Positions 20,230 to 32,527 of a stretch of 64,000 bases of DNA are shown one piece after another. The DNA comes from Anolis sagrei (Eukaryota; Chordata; Lepidosauria; Squamata; Anolidae). Each line of letters starts with the position of its first letter. Within the stretch, counting starts at the first letter, position 1. The notes beneath the pieces are model-generated. The model had not been told where the DNA came from and made no database searches. It saw only the letters and a program-made list of their open reading frames with translations. The DNA is taken from assembly GCF_037176765.1 (NCBI RefSeq), contig NC_090023.1, positions 142,401,366 through 142,465,365 on the forward strand, in the 5' to 3' direction. The position numbers and the translations under genes were made by a program.

Positions 20230-20375
20230 CAGGCATTTGCAAACTGCGGCCCTCCAGCAATTTTGCAAACTGCGGGCCTCAAACTCCCAGAATTCCTGGC
20301 CATTGAATAAGCTGGCTAGGGCTTCTGGGAGTTGGAGGTCCAAACAGCTGGAAGGCTGCAGTTTGAAGATGTCTG
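20230..20375. mobile_element. Palindromic hAT-like MITE (CAGGCATTTGCAAAC variant)
   Basis: Ends 'caggcatttgcaaactgcggccctcc' and 'gcagtttgaagatgtctg'; inner 'aactcccagaattcctgg' arms; flanks gcctagat and gtctagat. Confidence 0.75.
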
Positions 20376-20383
20376 GTCTAGAT

Positions 20384-21875
20384 AGATAGTTAGATTTTTC
20401 TTTCTTCTGTTTCACTTGGTGGTAGTTATCTTAATTCAGTACAATTCTTTGTTTTTATTGCTCAGTAGAAAATGCACATGTGCAGTAGAAAAGGTACATG
20501 AGATTAATGCTACCTTCTTTCCATTATTAAGCCCCATCCCACTTGCAAGTAGCTGCAGGGTCTCTGAAGTAATGGATTTGAAGTACACCTTCTGTGCTGT
20601 TCTTAAAAGCTCTGACTCACACATTCTAGTTGCTAGGTAGATATATGTTGGAAGTTTCCTAAAGCAATTTTTGACCGTAGCCCCACTCTCTCTCCATTGC
20701 ATTCTCTCTTCACAGAGATTGACTGCAATTTATTTGTGTGTTTTTTCTTATCATTGTTATCCTGTTTGGGTTTATTTCTGTTCTTAACAGTTATAATATA
20801 TTGAGCTATTTCTTTTGGTATTTCAGTATTTTTACATTGAATTTTACAGTTCATGGAAACATATTAATTCATGTCTTGCTTTGTCTGATAATATCCAAAA
20901 GAAGTTTCCAGAACTGAAAAGGAACTCATGGGCACTTCCAGTTTGGTTTTGGTGGGTTTTATGGGAAGAAACTCCCCTGGACCCAGAAGTTCATTCACTT
21001 CTACTTAAACTACATTGGAAAAGGGAAAACTCCATAATCTATATATCACTTTGAATTCAATATGATTTTCAGGCAGCTTTAAATTCTTGAGCCTTCCTGA
21101 AAAGATATAAACAGAGCATATCGATCTTCATTTCTCCCTAGAAGCCAAAATGACTAAATGGAAGCTATTATAGTTTGAATAGATCATGAGATGAAATAAT
21201 CCATTGGAAAAGATGATGATGCTTTGCTGAATGGAAAGAGAGAGCTCACATCACAGCCCTGACTTTCCAAGATCTACTTGAGTAGAACTTGAAACCAGGA
21301 CTAATGGAAGACTCATTTATAGGGTCACCGTGAATCAAAGCTGGCTTGGCAGAAAATAAAATCCTGAATAATATTTTATTAGACTAATACTGATGTAAGC
21401 AGAGCCTAGACAACCATTTTTGGTATCATGAAATGGTGGCATACGTTTTTGAAATGTGATTGATGTTGAGTTTTGAATTTACTAAGCAGTGTAAGTAGCA
21501 ACCAAACATGTCTAGACCTTGTACTGACATAAACATGCAGCTGTTGGAGTGGAGTCCTGTTGTGTTAAAATTATTTGAGCATTTGTGATGAGAAGTAGCA
21601 TTAGAATTAATATTTGGAACTTCTGAATTTTAAATATGTTTGAGGCTTAATTTTCAAATAAAGGAGACTAAAGTTATTCCTGACTTAAAGCTAAGATTAA
21701 AGTTTTCAGAAGGAACTGAAATAATATCATAGGATTGGAGAAGGGTTGGAGGTCATCTGTCAATATAATACTGACACATCAAGATAATAATTAAGTAGAG
21801 AAATAATGGAGAACACCAAAGCATTTCAGAAGAAAGTCACACTAGTCTTTATAGATTATAGCAAAGGCTTTGATT
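20384..21875. other. MXD4 intron 4, no feature seen
   Basis: Mostly AT-rich unique sequence with no recognised gene or repeat. Confidence 0.5.
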
Positions 21876-21883
21876 ATGTAGAT

Positions 21884-22010
21884 GGACAAACTTTGGCCTT
21901 CAGGTGTTTTGGACTTCAACTCCCACAATTCCTAACAGCTGGTAAGCTGGCTGGGATTTCTGGGAGTTAAAGTCTGAAACACCTGGCAGACCGAAGTTTG
22001 CCCATGCCTG
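21884..22010. mobile_element. Palindromic hAT-like MITE with perfect target duplication
   Basis: Identical 8-bp atgtagat on both sides (21876-21883, 22011-22018). The right end 'gtttgcccatgcctg' is intact; the left end has lost the first few bases ('gacaaactttggcc'). Confidence 0.8.
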
Positions 22011-22039
22011 ATGTAGATCATGAAAACCTTTGGATCATT

Positions 22040-22445
22040 CTTTATAAAATTAGTGTTATTTATTTCATGTCAAAAGCATTGCATAAATAAGTGAGTTTAA
22101 AAACTGATAAAATAAAGAGATCACAAGCAGCTAGTTTAAACCAAAAACTGGCAATAGCGACTGCATTGTCTGCAGCATTAAACCGTTCTTCCTCTGTGCA
22201 TGAGGCAGGACATTGTGGGCAAGCATACAGATGCAGAGTTGTTTGTTCTGCTCCACGGTCGCACATGGTGGAGGATTCTTCTAGGAGGTGCCATTTTCCC
22301 AGGTTGTCTTTTGTTCTGCCCACTCCACTTCTGAGTCTGTTCAGGGACTTCCAAGTTGCCTGTTCTTGGTTTGCTCCTGGAGACAGACCCTGAAGCATTG
22401 TTTTACAACATTTTAACCTGGAGGTGTGTTCCTTTCCTCCACAAA
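22040..22445 (-). mobile_element. LINE ORF2 C-terminal fragment
   Basis: Minus-strand frame with WKSLNRLRSGVGRTKDNLGK, CDRGAEQTTLHLYACPQCPA and CTEEERFNAADNAVAIASFW: the conserved end of a reptile non-LTR RT (also at 40590 and 61540). The end tract reads 'tatttatttcatgtcaaaagc'. Confidence 0.7.
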
Positions 22446-22449
22446 TAGA

Positions 22450-25400
22450 CAAACGCCAACATCTTTATCAAAACCACTTTTCATGATTATGTCTATTAAT
22501 ATATACATTGAGTGTGACAACATTTGATTGTCCTGATATGTAACCTGTTCTCAGGACAAGAGACAACCATCAGGACAAGCTACAGAAAGACAGGCTGTTT
22601 TTTTCTCCTCTCTCCTATTTAGCTTCCTTAAGGATAGTTAAGAAATCCATGTTCTCTTAATACTGTCCCATATGCTGCATTGCCTTTCTAACTTAATTCA
22701 GAATTGTCATATCCTCTCTTGTGCTTCCTTTTTATAACTAAACAACAAGATATTGTATTAATTTTTGCTCCTCCCATAAATCCTTTGTAGTTTCCCCCCA
22801 TTGCCCTTGTTCCAGCATTGAATTCAATCTTCAACACACCTGAGCAAATATGGATATATTGTACTGGCCTCACTGGTGCCTTTAAAATGTACTAGCGATT
22901 CATTACCTATGTGAGAAATACCAATACATCTAGGACTGAATTTAACTTTCCCACAATGGCGTATTCATATTAAAACATCTTATAGTTATTTCTTTTCCTT
23001 TCCATCATTTCCAGAAGATAAGCACAATAACTAACATATTCCCAAGCCCATGACTTTGCAGCATTGCATTTCTAATTCTGGTTCATGAAGTCATTCTCTG
23101 TCTCTACCAACAGTCATTCCATCTGGCTACATCTGTGGGGGAGATGACACAAAAAGGACTCCTCCATCGTCTTGGCTAAGACTAATTCTTTCTTCCTCCT
23201 TACCCTGAACTGTTTCCTGTGGTGACTATTGCACCTGGTCATTGTGTAACTTCATTGTAAAATTATAAGAACCCAAATTCACTTTCCCGTTCCTTTTTTC
23301 CTTTTTCACATCTATGTTGCTTAGATTGAAATCCATTATTTTAAACAGTAAGTTACTTCAACTGCTTTAGAAGTGCTGTACCAGTAGAACATTTTGATTT
23401 TGAATTAATAGATTAGTCTAGGAGCCTAAAAAGAATACCTAAGGCTAACTAACCTGGAATCTTTTCCCCCACTATGTCATAGATTCAGTTATTTGCATCT
23501 TCGGATAAAAACGAAAATCATTTCTATGTAGAATGCAGAAATCCCATCAGTTGATGTAAACAGTGCTGCCAGTGGAATAAAACAAAGCTGCCAAATGATA
23601 TAGAGAAAGTACAGAGATAAATGAACTTGTGGTCTGAGTTATACTTGGAATCTAGTAATTCTTGTCACATTCTTTTTCTGTAGCCTTCTCAAGTAAGGCC
23701 CCCACACTCTATAGTTAGTTGTCTATTTATTTCCTACTGTTCTTCTGAAAACTTTTTTATATTTAGATGCACTTCCTGAAACTACATCTTACTTGATATG
23801 CAAATTGCTGATAATGTTAAAGATGAAGAAATCATTTTTCCTGCAGGTTTCACAATAATGTACACAGTAAAATTAAATTTTAAAATGAACATCCTTCTTT
23901 TAGTTTTATATGTTGTGGTTTTCTTGTGAAAGAAAGTTTTCAATCCTTTGATCTATACATTATGGCCTTTGTATGTGTCATATACCAGCTTATTTAGGAC
24001 CAGCTTTAGTTCAAAAGCTTTTCTCACAGTTTTTCTAAAGGAAGAATAAAATATATAGCTGAAATCATGTTTAGTTCTAGTTCCTTTCCATCTATAGTTC
24101 TGCACTAAAATATTGAAATAATGGAGGCATCAGAAGATACAATCACCATGTTATTTATTTGTTTATCCCATTTATTAGGTAAACTTTACATAACTGCTTG
24201 AATTTTGTGCTTCCAGAAGATAAAGTTGTTGGAAATTTCCCCTGAAAATAGGCCAATCATATTTAGATGACTATCTATGTAAGTCAGTACTTCAAAGGCT
24301 TTTGACTAGGGATTGGGGGAGGGGGGGGGGTGAGAGCAATGGCCTTGCTAATAAAAATCCTACTCCCTCCACCCATGACATTTTCCTTCAATTTCCAATT
24401 TCTAGCATTGAAATTCCTTAAAATTTCAGTTGAGTGTTTAGAATTTCGGCATCTAAAGGGGAAGCACAGACAAAGTTAACATGGCAAGGCAAACACAGCA
24501 AAAGTTCTATATAAGAATTGTTTTCAGTAGCCTCATCTACACTTACCATTTAATGTAGTTCAAAGCTAGCTTCAAACTGAGGCAGCAAGACCGCAAACTT
24601 CTTTAAAAGCACACAAAATAAAGTCCTTAATACGCATCAGTGCTCTGTAGTTGTGTAATCACCATGCAGGCCTCAAGCTGGTTCCAGCATGTCCTATGTA
24701 AATCCAAAACAAAACCACTTTCTTCAATACCGGTTGAAACTGCATTAAATGATCTGTGTAACTGAGGCCAATGTTCTCACTTTCTGCAATGCTTGAAAGT
24801 AAAGAACTGAATTTAAAAAACATTTTGGCAACAGTATTCTTATCTGGGGCAGTGGCCTCATCTGATAAATATAACCCTGTTTGAGGAAGATTGATAACTT
24901 GTATCAATTAATTTTGTAGCTCTCCTTGAATAACTTATTTATGAATATGATATCAAAGCTCTTCCTTGGTAATGTGTATATCTTCAGCAGGAGAAATGTA
25001 ATGGAGCATTAAACATCATCCCGGATTAATTGGTTAAAACCAGTTGTTCGTCTCTACTAAAGGAGGCACATTGAGTTAATGACATCTTAAATAAGTGTAG
25101 ATTTTCCATTAATATTGCATATAGCTTCTTTTCAATACTTAAGTAGATAAATATCAGGTCATAAAATCTGGTCTCACACTAAAGGAAATATTAATTCAAT
25201 GACTTGATTTTAACATTGCAGAACTGAAAAGATCCATAACATCAGTGGAAATCATATGGTCCTCCAGATATTTTTTTTACTGCAATTTCCCTGTATTCTT
25301 CACCATTAGTTATGCTGGCTAGATTCCTGGGACATGTAGTCTAACAAACTTGAGGCCCTCTGTTGTTCCCACTCCTCCTCTGGGACACATTCTGTTCCCC

Positions 25401-25600
25401 CATTCTTAAGTTGATTTAAACTACATAATTTTTCCCATTGTGTTAAGTAAAGAAATAACCAGACTAAATAAAATGTCTCTAGCCAGGTTTTTTTTTTTTG
25501 AATGATTCAAGCAAGTTAGCTATATAATAAACACAATGAACCAAATGTGCAGGAATTATATGATAGAATGAACTGAATTTTAGTTTCAAGCAAAATTGAG
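22450..25600. other. MXD4 intron 4, mostly unique
   Basis: No coding exon or clear repeat family found over ~3 kb. It contains a short G-run near 24320 and a MITE-like 'cctcatctacacttacc' fragment near 24530. Confidence 0.5.
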
Positions 25601-25687
25601 TATGTGGTTGTTGTTTATTCGTCCTTATGCTTCCAACTCTTCATGACCTAGTAAAATACACTTTTGGTTATTTTGATAAATTCCCTG

Positions 25688-26403
25688 GAGATTAATTTTC
25701 TAATTTAGTGAGTCCCTGGCAGTGTAGTGTGTTACTGATGGTAGCCTTTGTTACGTTGTTCCCAGCTCTCTGCATGTCATTCACTAGGTTCCCCTGTGTG
25801 ATTCTGGGATTTTTGCTCAGTGTTCTTGTGATCATTTTGACCTCACGGGGTGAGATCTTGCGTAGAGCCCCAGATTGAGGGAGATTATCAGTGGTCTTGT
25901 ATCTCTTCCATTTTCTAATTATTGCTCCCACAGTTGATTTCTTCACACCAAGCTGCTTACCTATTGCAGATTCAGTGTTCCCAGTCTGCTGCAGGGTGAA
26001 ATTTTGTTTCTGGTGTCCTTCGACAGTTCTTTGGCCTTCACCATAGTGGAGTTTGGAGAGAGACTGCGTGAGGTTGTGGACAGGTGTTTTTTAATACTCA
26101 TAACAAATTCAAATAGGTTCCATTACTACAGGTAATGAGTGGAGGACACAGGAGCCCCTTAAAGAAGAAGTTACAGATCTGTGAGACCCAGAAATCTTGC
26201 TTGTTTGTAGGTGACCAAATACTTATTTTCCATCATAATTTGCAAATAAATTCATTAAAAATCAGACAATGTGATTTTCTGGATGTGTTTTCTTATGTTG
26301 TCTGTCATAGTTAAGGTGATGTCAATTACAGGCCTCTCATCTTTTTAAGTGGGAGAACTTGTACAATTGACATCTGACCAAAATACTCCCCCCCCCCCCA
26401 TTG
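25688..26403 (-). mobile_element. Tc1-like DNA transposon, 5' half
   Basis: The plus-strand right end 'gtgggagaacttgtacaattg..' up to 26403 is the Tc1 terminal repeat of fish/frog/reptile elements and is followed by TA. The transposase starts at ATG 26042-26044 (MVKAKELSKDTRNK, then a deletion/frameshift) and continues as MKKSTVGAIIRKWKRYKTTD, ISPREVKMITRTLSKNPRIT and KVTKATIS-like NVTKATISNTL: the paired-like helix-turn-helix DNA-binding domain. The catalytic DDE half and the other end are missing beyond ~25690; dead. Confidence 0.85.
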
Positions 26404-26800
26404 TACATGTCCTTTTCTGAACTTGTTCCAACATGTCCATATCCTTCTTAAAATGAGGCATCCCAGAGCTGAATGCAGTATTCCAGATGAGGCCTGACCT
26501 ACACAGAATAGATGGGGCGATAACTTCCCTTGACTTAAAAATTGGTTGTACTGAGACCAGTATTATCATCAAACTCAAGGTCCTTTCTACATGTGATGCA
26601 GAGCCATGTATCCCTTGTATTATACTTGTCTATTTGGTTTTTGTGGCATAAATCTAGAATTTTGCATTTGTTTCGATTACATTTCCTTTTATTAATGTCT
26701 GCCCAATTTTCTGGTTTATCTACATTAGATCATTTTGAATTCTGTTCCTATCTTCCAGTGGACTAGCCACACGCCTCAGTTTTGTGTCATCTGTCAGTGG
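26404..26800 (-). mobile_element. CR1-type LINE 3' region, antisense
   Basis: 'ttgttccaacatgtccatatcc', 'gcatcccagagctgaatgcagtattccagatgagg', 'gaattttgcatttgtttcgattacattt' are antisense CR1 3' landmarks. Confidence 0.65.
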
Positions 26801-27081
26801 AGGAAGGGTCATTAGAGAAAGGGATATGTGTATGTTCAGGTGTGTTGCTAGATGTAAACTCGATTTTAGGATGGATAAAGTTGATTTTTGGATGGATAAA
26901 GTTGATACACAGTTTTCTAAAGATTCCCTTCTTAGTTTAGACCATGAAGGTGCCATCAATGTAGCACCACCATATGAAAGGTTTGTCACTTATTGCATAT
27001 TTATGATACATGAGATAATCCCTGCAAGTAGAATATTTTTTCATTGTTGAATAGATGGGTTTTATTAATTTAATTCTTTAG

Positions 27082-27241
27082 AAATTGGAAGAACAGGACC
27101 GAAAAGCACTAAATATTAAAGAACAATTACAACGAGAACATAGGTATCTCAAGCGTAGATTGGAACAGCTCTCCATGCAGGGCCTGGAACGAATTCGCAC
27201 AGACAGCCTGGGATCAACATTATCAACAGATTCTGAGCAAG
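27082..27241 (+). CDS. MXD4: MXD4 exon 5 (leucine zipper)
   Basis: 160 nt; acceptor taattctttag, donor GCAAG|gtagta. Encodes [20 protein letters not shown], then [11 protein letters not shown] and the start of the acidic C-terminal region ([18 protein letters not shown]). The leucine zipper (residues ~100-132) mediates pairing with MAX. It follows the longest intron of the gene (18,988-27,081), which is rich in transposons. Confidence 0.95.
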
Positions 27242-27925
27242 GTAGTATCTAGATTCTGCTATCTATTACAATAAATGTACATTTTGATCTCTTGACCTAG
27301 AAATGTTATATTTGGAAACCTAAAACATATCAGAGTGTTATCGTCCCATTGTTATAGGAATGCCAAGTATCTCTGGTTTAGTAAAGCTAATTATAACAAT
27401 TTAACAAGGTTTTATGAAGCCATAGAAAAGAAATTTGAGAAGAGATTGGCTGATTTCATGTGGAAAACGGCAATAAATATAGCAAAAGGTACAAGATACC
27501 GAAAACTAAAAGCATCTAAAGGTATTATAATTGAATTGCTGCTGAACCTTGGATTGGTAAATATATATATATATATATGTCTAGACTGGTGTTGGCTGGA
27601 TGGAATATATCTTGTCAGAGTTAAAAACTCCTCCACCAAAGTATTGTTTTTGAATTTTCAATGTTAGAATGCTGTATTAAATGCTTTAAGAGAATAGTTT
27701 TTAAAAGCATGTGTTAACTGTCTTTAAATCTTCAAAGTAAATGGTAGTAAGTATGCAGTTACAATTCCTATATGCTGTAAATATGGTTTCTTGCTTGCTT
27801 TGCGTGGCTCTGTGTACTGCAACATGTGAAAGAAACTGATTCATACAAAACCAAGAAACAAGAATGTAAGAGTAGGGACATTTATCTCAAACTGTTTTCT
27901 GAAATTTATGGAAATAAAACAAAAC

Positions 27926-28118
27926 TTCAGAATTGGAATTTACCCATTGTAGAAACCAGTTCTGAATGAGAGAAAAAAAGCATGACATAGTAGCACTCTC
28001 ACAGATACATCTCTCTCCATTTCAGAATTGGAATTTACCCATTGTAGAAACCAGTTCTGAATGAGAAAAAAAAAGCATGACCTAGTAGCACTCTCACAGA
28101 TACATCTCTCTCCATTTC
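27926..28118. repeat. Tandem duplication, two 95-bp units
   Basis: 'ttcagaattggaatttaccc' starts at 27926 and again at 28021; the two units are nearly identical (differences near 'agagaaa/agaaaaa' and 'catag/cctag'), so the duplication is recent. In MXD4 intron 5. Confidence 0.9.
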
Positions 28119-28937
28119 TGAGATACAGTGAGGCATGCATGATATCCTAAAGCCAACCATTATAGAGTTGCAAATGATCTCAGCAAGATGACACAGTTAC
28201 TTCAGTACTCGACCAATGTGTAAGAAAGTGAGAATATTATATGCATCAGATTTGCTTGTAAGGACTACTACAACCAGTAAGCCATGATACATTTTAGCTG
28301 TCTGTAAATCCATACAAAGAATGGCCTCTAGGTGGAATAACTTTCCTTCAGATGCTATTTTTAGTTCTGGAAAACTGCCCTCATGACATCATTAGCTGAG
28401 TTCAATGGGGTGGCAGACCAATTTGTACATTCTGTTACTGCTGAATTTCTAATGAATGGCTAAAAATTTCAGAGAGTCCTTGGACTGGTAGAGGCAGAAA
28501 ACACGGGGCCTTTGTTGTTGTTTTTACAGTGCCAGGCCCATCCTGAAGTAATTATATAAACTAGTGAGGATGGGCAGAAAGGGTTGAATTTATCAACTGA
28601 TATCCACCATGAGTTGAAGCTACATTTTAAGAAACCCTATTAAAGCCTGTGATAACTATTTTAACTGGCTTATATTCATTAAATTTCACATTTTCAGGTT
28701 CCAAAAATGCAAAATTCAAATAGTATGGTTTTTGTTCCTCTGTTAGCCCCCACCCTCATTCTGAAATGAGCATAACATTTTGAACAATAAGCTATTGATA
28801 ATTATATGCCTCTCAGTTTTATTCAGTTGATCAGAAGCTCTGAATACGAAGGATGTCAATCAGAATGAGAGGATGTTTGCAGTAGTCAGAGCATATAGTC
28901 CTTATCTTTAAGTTCTAACATTGTAATGTGTCAATAA

Positions 28938-29272
28938 AAGGGGCCGTGGTGGCACAGTAGGTTAAACCGCTAAGCTGCAGAATTTGCTGATCGTAAAGTC
29001 GGCGGTTCAAATCCACGGACGGGGTAAGATCCCGTCGTTAGCCCCAGCAGTTCGAAAAAACGCAAATGTGAGCAGATCAATAGGTACCGTTTCGGCAGGA
29101 AGGTAATGGGATTCCACGCAGTCATGCTGGCCACATGACCTGGGAGGTGTCTACGGATAACACTGGCTCTTCGACTAGAAATGGAGATGAGCACTACCCC
29201 CCCCCCCCCCCCCCCCCAGAGTTGGACTCCACTAGACTTAATGTCAAGGGGAAATCTTTACTTTTACTTTTA
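28938..29272 (+). mobile_element. Sauria-type SINE, near full length
   Basis: tRNA-like head 'ggccgtggtggcacagtaggttaaaccgc' with B-box 'ggttcaaatcc', body 'caataggtaccg..ggcaggaaggtaa', tail 'cttaatgtcaaggggaaatctttac'. A C-run of ~30 bases at 29188-29217 expands the usual C-stretch. Confidence 0.88.
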
Positions 29273-29690
29273 AAAGGCTCAAAATGAGTTGTTCACCTCA
29301 GATGTTCAGGTATAAATCCTGCTAGTACTCTGAGACCCAGTGAACCAATATGATGTTTATATTAACTTTACATTCTAGAATAGATTTAATGGGCCGGCTC
29401 TGCTTAGAAATATGGAGTAGGATTCTGGATGCAAAAAGCAAGGATGTGAACATCTGCCAACAGAAAACAGTTTTTTTAAAATGTTGGCCCGACATAAAAA
29501 AATAATCCATTTTTTCCTACCTTTTTCTCATAGTAATTTTTAAATATATATTTCCAAGCTTATAGTTTTGCATGAAGCATGTAAGAAAATATTTACAGAA
29601 TTTTCCTTGGAATCTGTTGAAGGAACAGTCTTACATTTCTATATGTTTCCGTCTTCACTGAATTACAATGTTTGAACAAATGTAAAATAT

Positions 29691-29895
29691 TGTAGAAGGC
29701 TTTCATGTCCGGAATCACTGGGTTGTTGTAGGTTTTTCGGGCTATATGGCCATGTTCTAGAAGCATTCTCTCCTGACTTTTCACCTGCATGTATGGCAGG
29801 CAACTTCTGAGGATGCCTGCCATAGATGCAGGTTAAACGTCAGGAGATAATGCTTCTAGAACGTGGCCATATAGCCTGAAAAACCTACAACAGAA
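29691..29895. mobile_element. Penelope-like terminal repeat foldback
   Basis: 'gtagaaggctttcatgtccggaatcactgggttgttg' to 'gaggatgcctgccatagatgcaggt' followed by its inverted copy ending 'gaaaaacctacaac'. The same sequence flanks the Penelope fossil at 34186-35252 in inverted orientation. It lies just before MXD4 exon 6. Confidence 0.65.
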
Positions 29896-29974
29896 GTCTT
29901 GTATGTATTTTACTTAAGATTATGGTATGATGCTCTTCCTCACTGAAATATCTGTCTCCTGTGTTTCAATTTAG

Positions 29975-30117
29975 AGGTAGACATTGAAGGAATTGAATTT
30001 ACAGCAGCTGGAATGGACAATAGTGGGAGTACCAGTGATGCTGAAGACAGTTTTCAAGGCAGCTCCAGTGACGGTGGCTATACATATTCCCTCAGAGTAA
30101 ATGCCAGACTTCTGTAG
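29975..30117 (+). CDS. MXD4: MXD4 exon 6, C-terminus and stop
   Basis: Acceptor gtttcaatttag. Begins EVDIEGIEFTAAGMDNSGST and ends SDGGYTYSLRVNARLL with stop TAG at 30115-30117. The acidic/serine-rich tail is conserved in kind (S.SD.GY.YS) with other MXD proteins but differs from the human MXD4 tail, and is about ten residues shorter overall. Confidence 0.93.
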
Positions 30118-30664
30118 CATTTGGCTGAACTTCTCAACTCAGGACCTTTTTGACAGAAGCACTTACAATGAATAAGAAATATAATTCCAGAGTTGTTGAG
30201 TGCTACTTTCCCAGAAAGCCTCTACCTATCACAATGCTCCAAATGGTGTATTGTCCAGGATTCGTCGGATTATGGTGTATATTAAATTGCAAATCATGGA
30301 TTTTGCAAAGTAAGATTTTGTTTTCAACTGCTTTAACGTAGCCATTGTTCAAACTTTTTTTAACTGTTGTGAGGAGAGTGCTTTTTAAAGTCTCCCCAGT
30401 ACAAAAAGATCAAAGCTTGTTTGGTTTATTCAGCATTTGTATTGTAGTTTATTGAAGTTCAAATTCTCAGGTTTACTAAACACTCAGCCCTCATTAACCA
30501 CTTCTCCAAAGTCTATTAACGAACCAGATAAAGGTGTCCTTTTGTCACAAAAAGGAGACAAACCTTAAGGCAACACAATCCAACAAATGGAAATGACAGG
30601 TATAGGTGAAGAACATACACTGTTCTGTCCATCTGTCTGCTCATGACATCATTGAATTGGGCAT

Positions 30665-31385
30665 CTTGGGGCACATCTACAGTGACCACTTAGGTTGATA
30701 TGAAATTAGTCAAGAAATAAGTAGTTTCAGTGTGCGAATGATAACATATAAAGTACTGGAACCAGTTTCAAGGCCTGGATGATATTTATATGACACAGAG
30801 GCTTCCAGGGTATGCATCATCATCATCATCATCATTATTATTATTTAGTGTGGAGACATCATGATGGTTTATTTCCACCATCCCCTCCTGCCACACAGCA
30901 TATGTGTATATCACCAGAGCACTTGTCTCTTAATCAGTTTCCACATGCAATCTGGATTTATTTTCGTGCATTGATGTGCATTAGGAGCTCCCAGTAGTGC
31001 AATGGGTTAAACCCTTGTGCCAGCAGGACTGCTGACCAAAAGTTTGAATCCGGGGAGTGGGGTGAGCTCCAGTCTGTCAGCTCCAGCTTCTCATGCAGGG
31101 ACATAAGAGAAGCCTCCCACAGGATGGTAAAACATCTGGGCGTCCCCTGGGCAATGTCCTTGCAAATGGCCAATTTTCTCACACCAGAAGTGATTTACAG
31201 TCTCAAGTCACTCCTGACATGAAAAAAGGGGGCTCTATTTTGGAGTATTCCCTAACATTGCTTATCCCGGTTTAAAGCTTTAATCCACATTGCTGCATGT
31301 GTTTGCACTGTGTGTCATCTAAACATTGCACTGTCAAACTGTTTCAAAGTACTTTAAGTGGTCAGTGTAAATGTGCTGTTGTCCC
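30665..31385. mobile_element. MITE in MXD4 3' UTR, split by a SINE
   Basis: Inverted ends 'ggggcacatctacagtgaccacttagg' and 'actttaagtggtcagtgtaaatgtgct'; a SINE (30983-31228) sits inside. Confidence 0.55.
30983..31228 (+). mobile_element. tRNA-derived lizard SINE, second family
   Basis: 'aggagctcccagtagtgcaatgggttaaaccc' head, 'gatggtaaaacatctgggcgtccc' body, 'agtgatttacagtctcaagtcactcctgacatg' tail. Other copies at 36312, 42175 and 48170. Confidence 0.8.
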
Positions 31386-32137
31386 AGGGTTTATGCTGGA
31401 TTAACAACCTAACACTTTCTTTGCCCCAATTCATTGTACAAACAACCACTCACTGTCTCCTTTCATTTTAATGAGAAACCATCAACAGAAGTCTTGTTAA
31501 CATAGAGATTACACATTAAATATTTAGAGCATTATTGAAAGCACACATGTCCTAAGGATTGATAACTAAAACTTTTTAATTCCTATCTACAGCTGCCAGT
31601 ACACTGAAATGGAAATAGTTTCACATTTCAGTATTCACACTAAAAAATTTTTTTGTTTTATCTGCTACAGTTGCAATTTCATTTCTATACCAGAAATAGA
31701 AAATGCTGTAAAATAGTATCATTTATTTAGTATTGATCGAGGTGTTTCAAATGTAATTATCCTGGCTTTTAGCAATATTGCAAAGTTATATTTGACTACA
31801 CTTTTAGTGAAATCATTAGTGTTTGAACTCCTGATATTTAAAAATGGACCATCTTTACATTACCACCTTGATGGACTTTTTTTAAAAAATTGAAAAAAAA
31901 TCTATGTACTGTTTTGACAAAGAATCCATTTCCTGTAAATATATTCTCTAACTATTCTCATTTACTTACAGGGAACATATAAACTTAGACCAGAGTCTCA
32001 GGTACTCCTTACTTTACTCATACTGTGCCTTGGTAAATATTTTATATATTTCTCTTTCTTTGTTTGTTTAAAATATAAGTTTTGCTATTTCAGAAGCCTC
32101 AGTTGGAATGGTTTAATGGTATTAGCTTGCTTTAGAT

Positions 32138-32272
32138 CAGTGGTTCTCAATCTGTGGGTCCCTAAATGTTTTGCCCTTCAACTCCCAGAAATCGTAACAG
32201 CTGGCAAACTGGCTGTGATTTCTGGGAGTTGTCGGCCAAAACATCTGGGGATCCACAGGTTGAGAACCACTG
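32138..32272. mobile_element. Palindromic hAT-like MITE, SPIN-like ends, in MXD4 3' UTR
   Basis: CAGTGGTTCTCAATCTGTGG / CCACAGGTTGAGAACCACTG ends; inner arms 'tcaactcccagaaatc' and complement; flanked by ctttagat / ccttagat. Confidence 0.85.
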
Positions 32273-32424
32273 CCTTAGATGAAGGACATACTGTAATTTT
32301 ATTCTGTTCCTTTAATGGGAGGGGAGCTAATAATCCCTGTATCCTGCTTTTTGAAGTACAGTATTAATTCAGGGATGTTTTTGCTCTTGAAATCCATGTT
32401 ATAAATCAGGAATGAAGAAAATCA

Positions 32425-32519
32425 TAGGATCATAGAGTTGGAAGAGACCACAAGGGCCATTTAGTTCAACCCACTGCCGTGCAGGAAAAGTACAATCAAA
32501 GCATTCCCTATAGATGACC
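32425..32519 (-). mobile_element. CR1 LINE 3' end, short
   Basis: Antisense 'atcatagagttggaagagacc..gttcaaccc', cut by the hAT insertion at 32528. Confidence 0.7.
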
Positions 32520-32527
32520 ATCTAGAC

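Noticed and set aside
28938-29060. tRNA gene suggested by A/B-box-like sequence
   Set aside because: It is the tRNA-derived head of a SINE with the SINE body and tail following directly.
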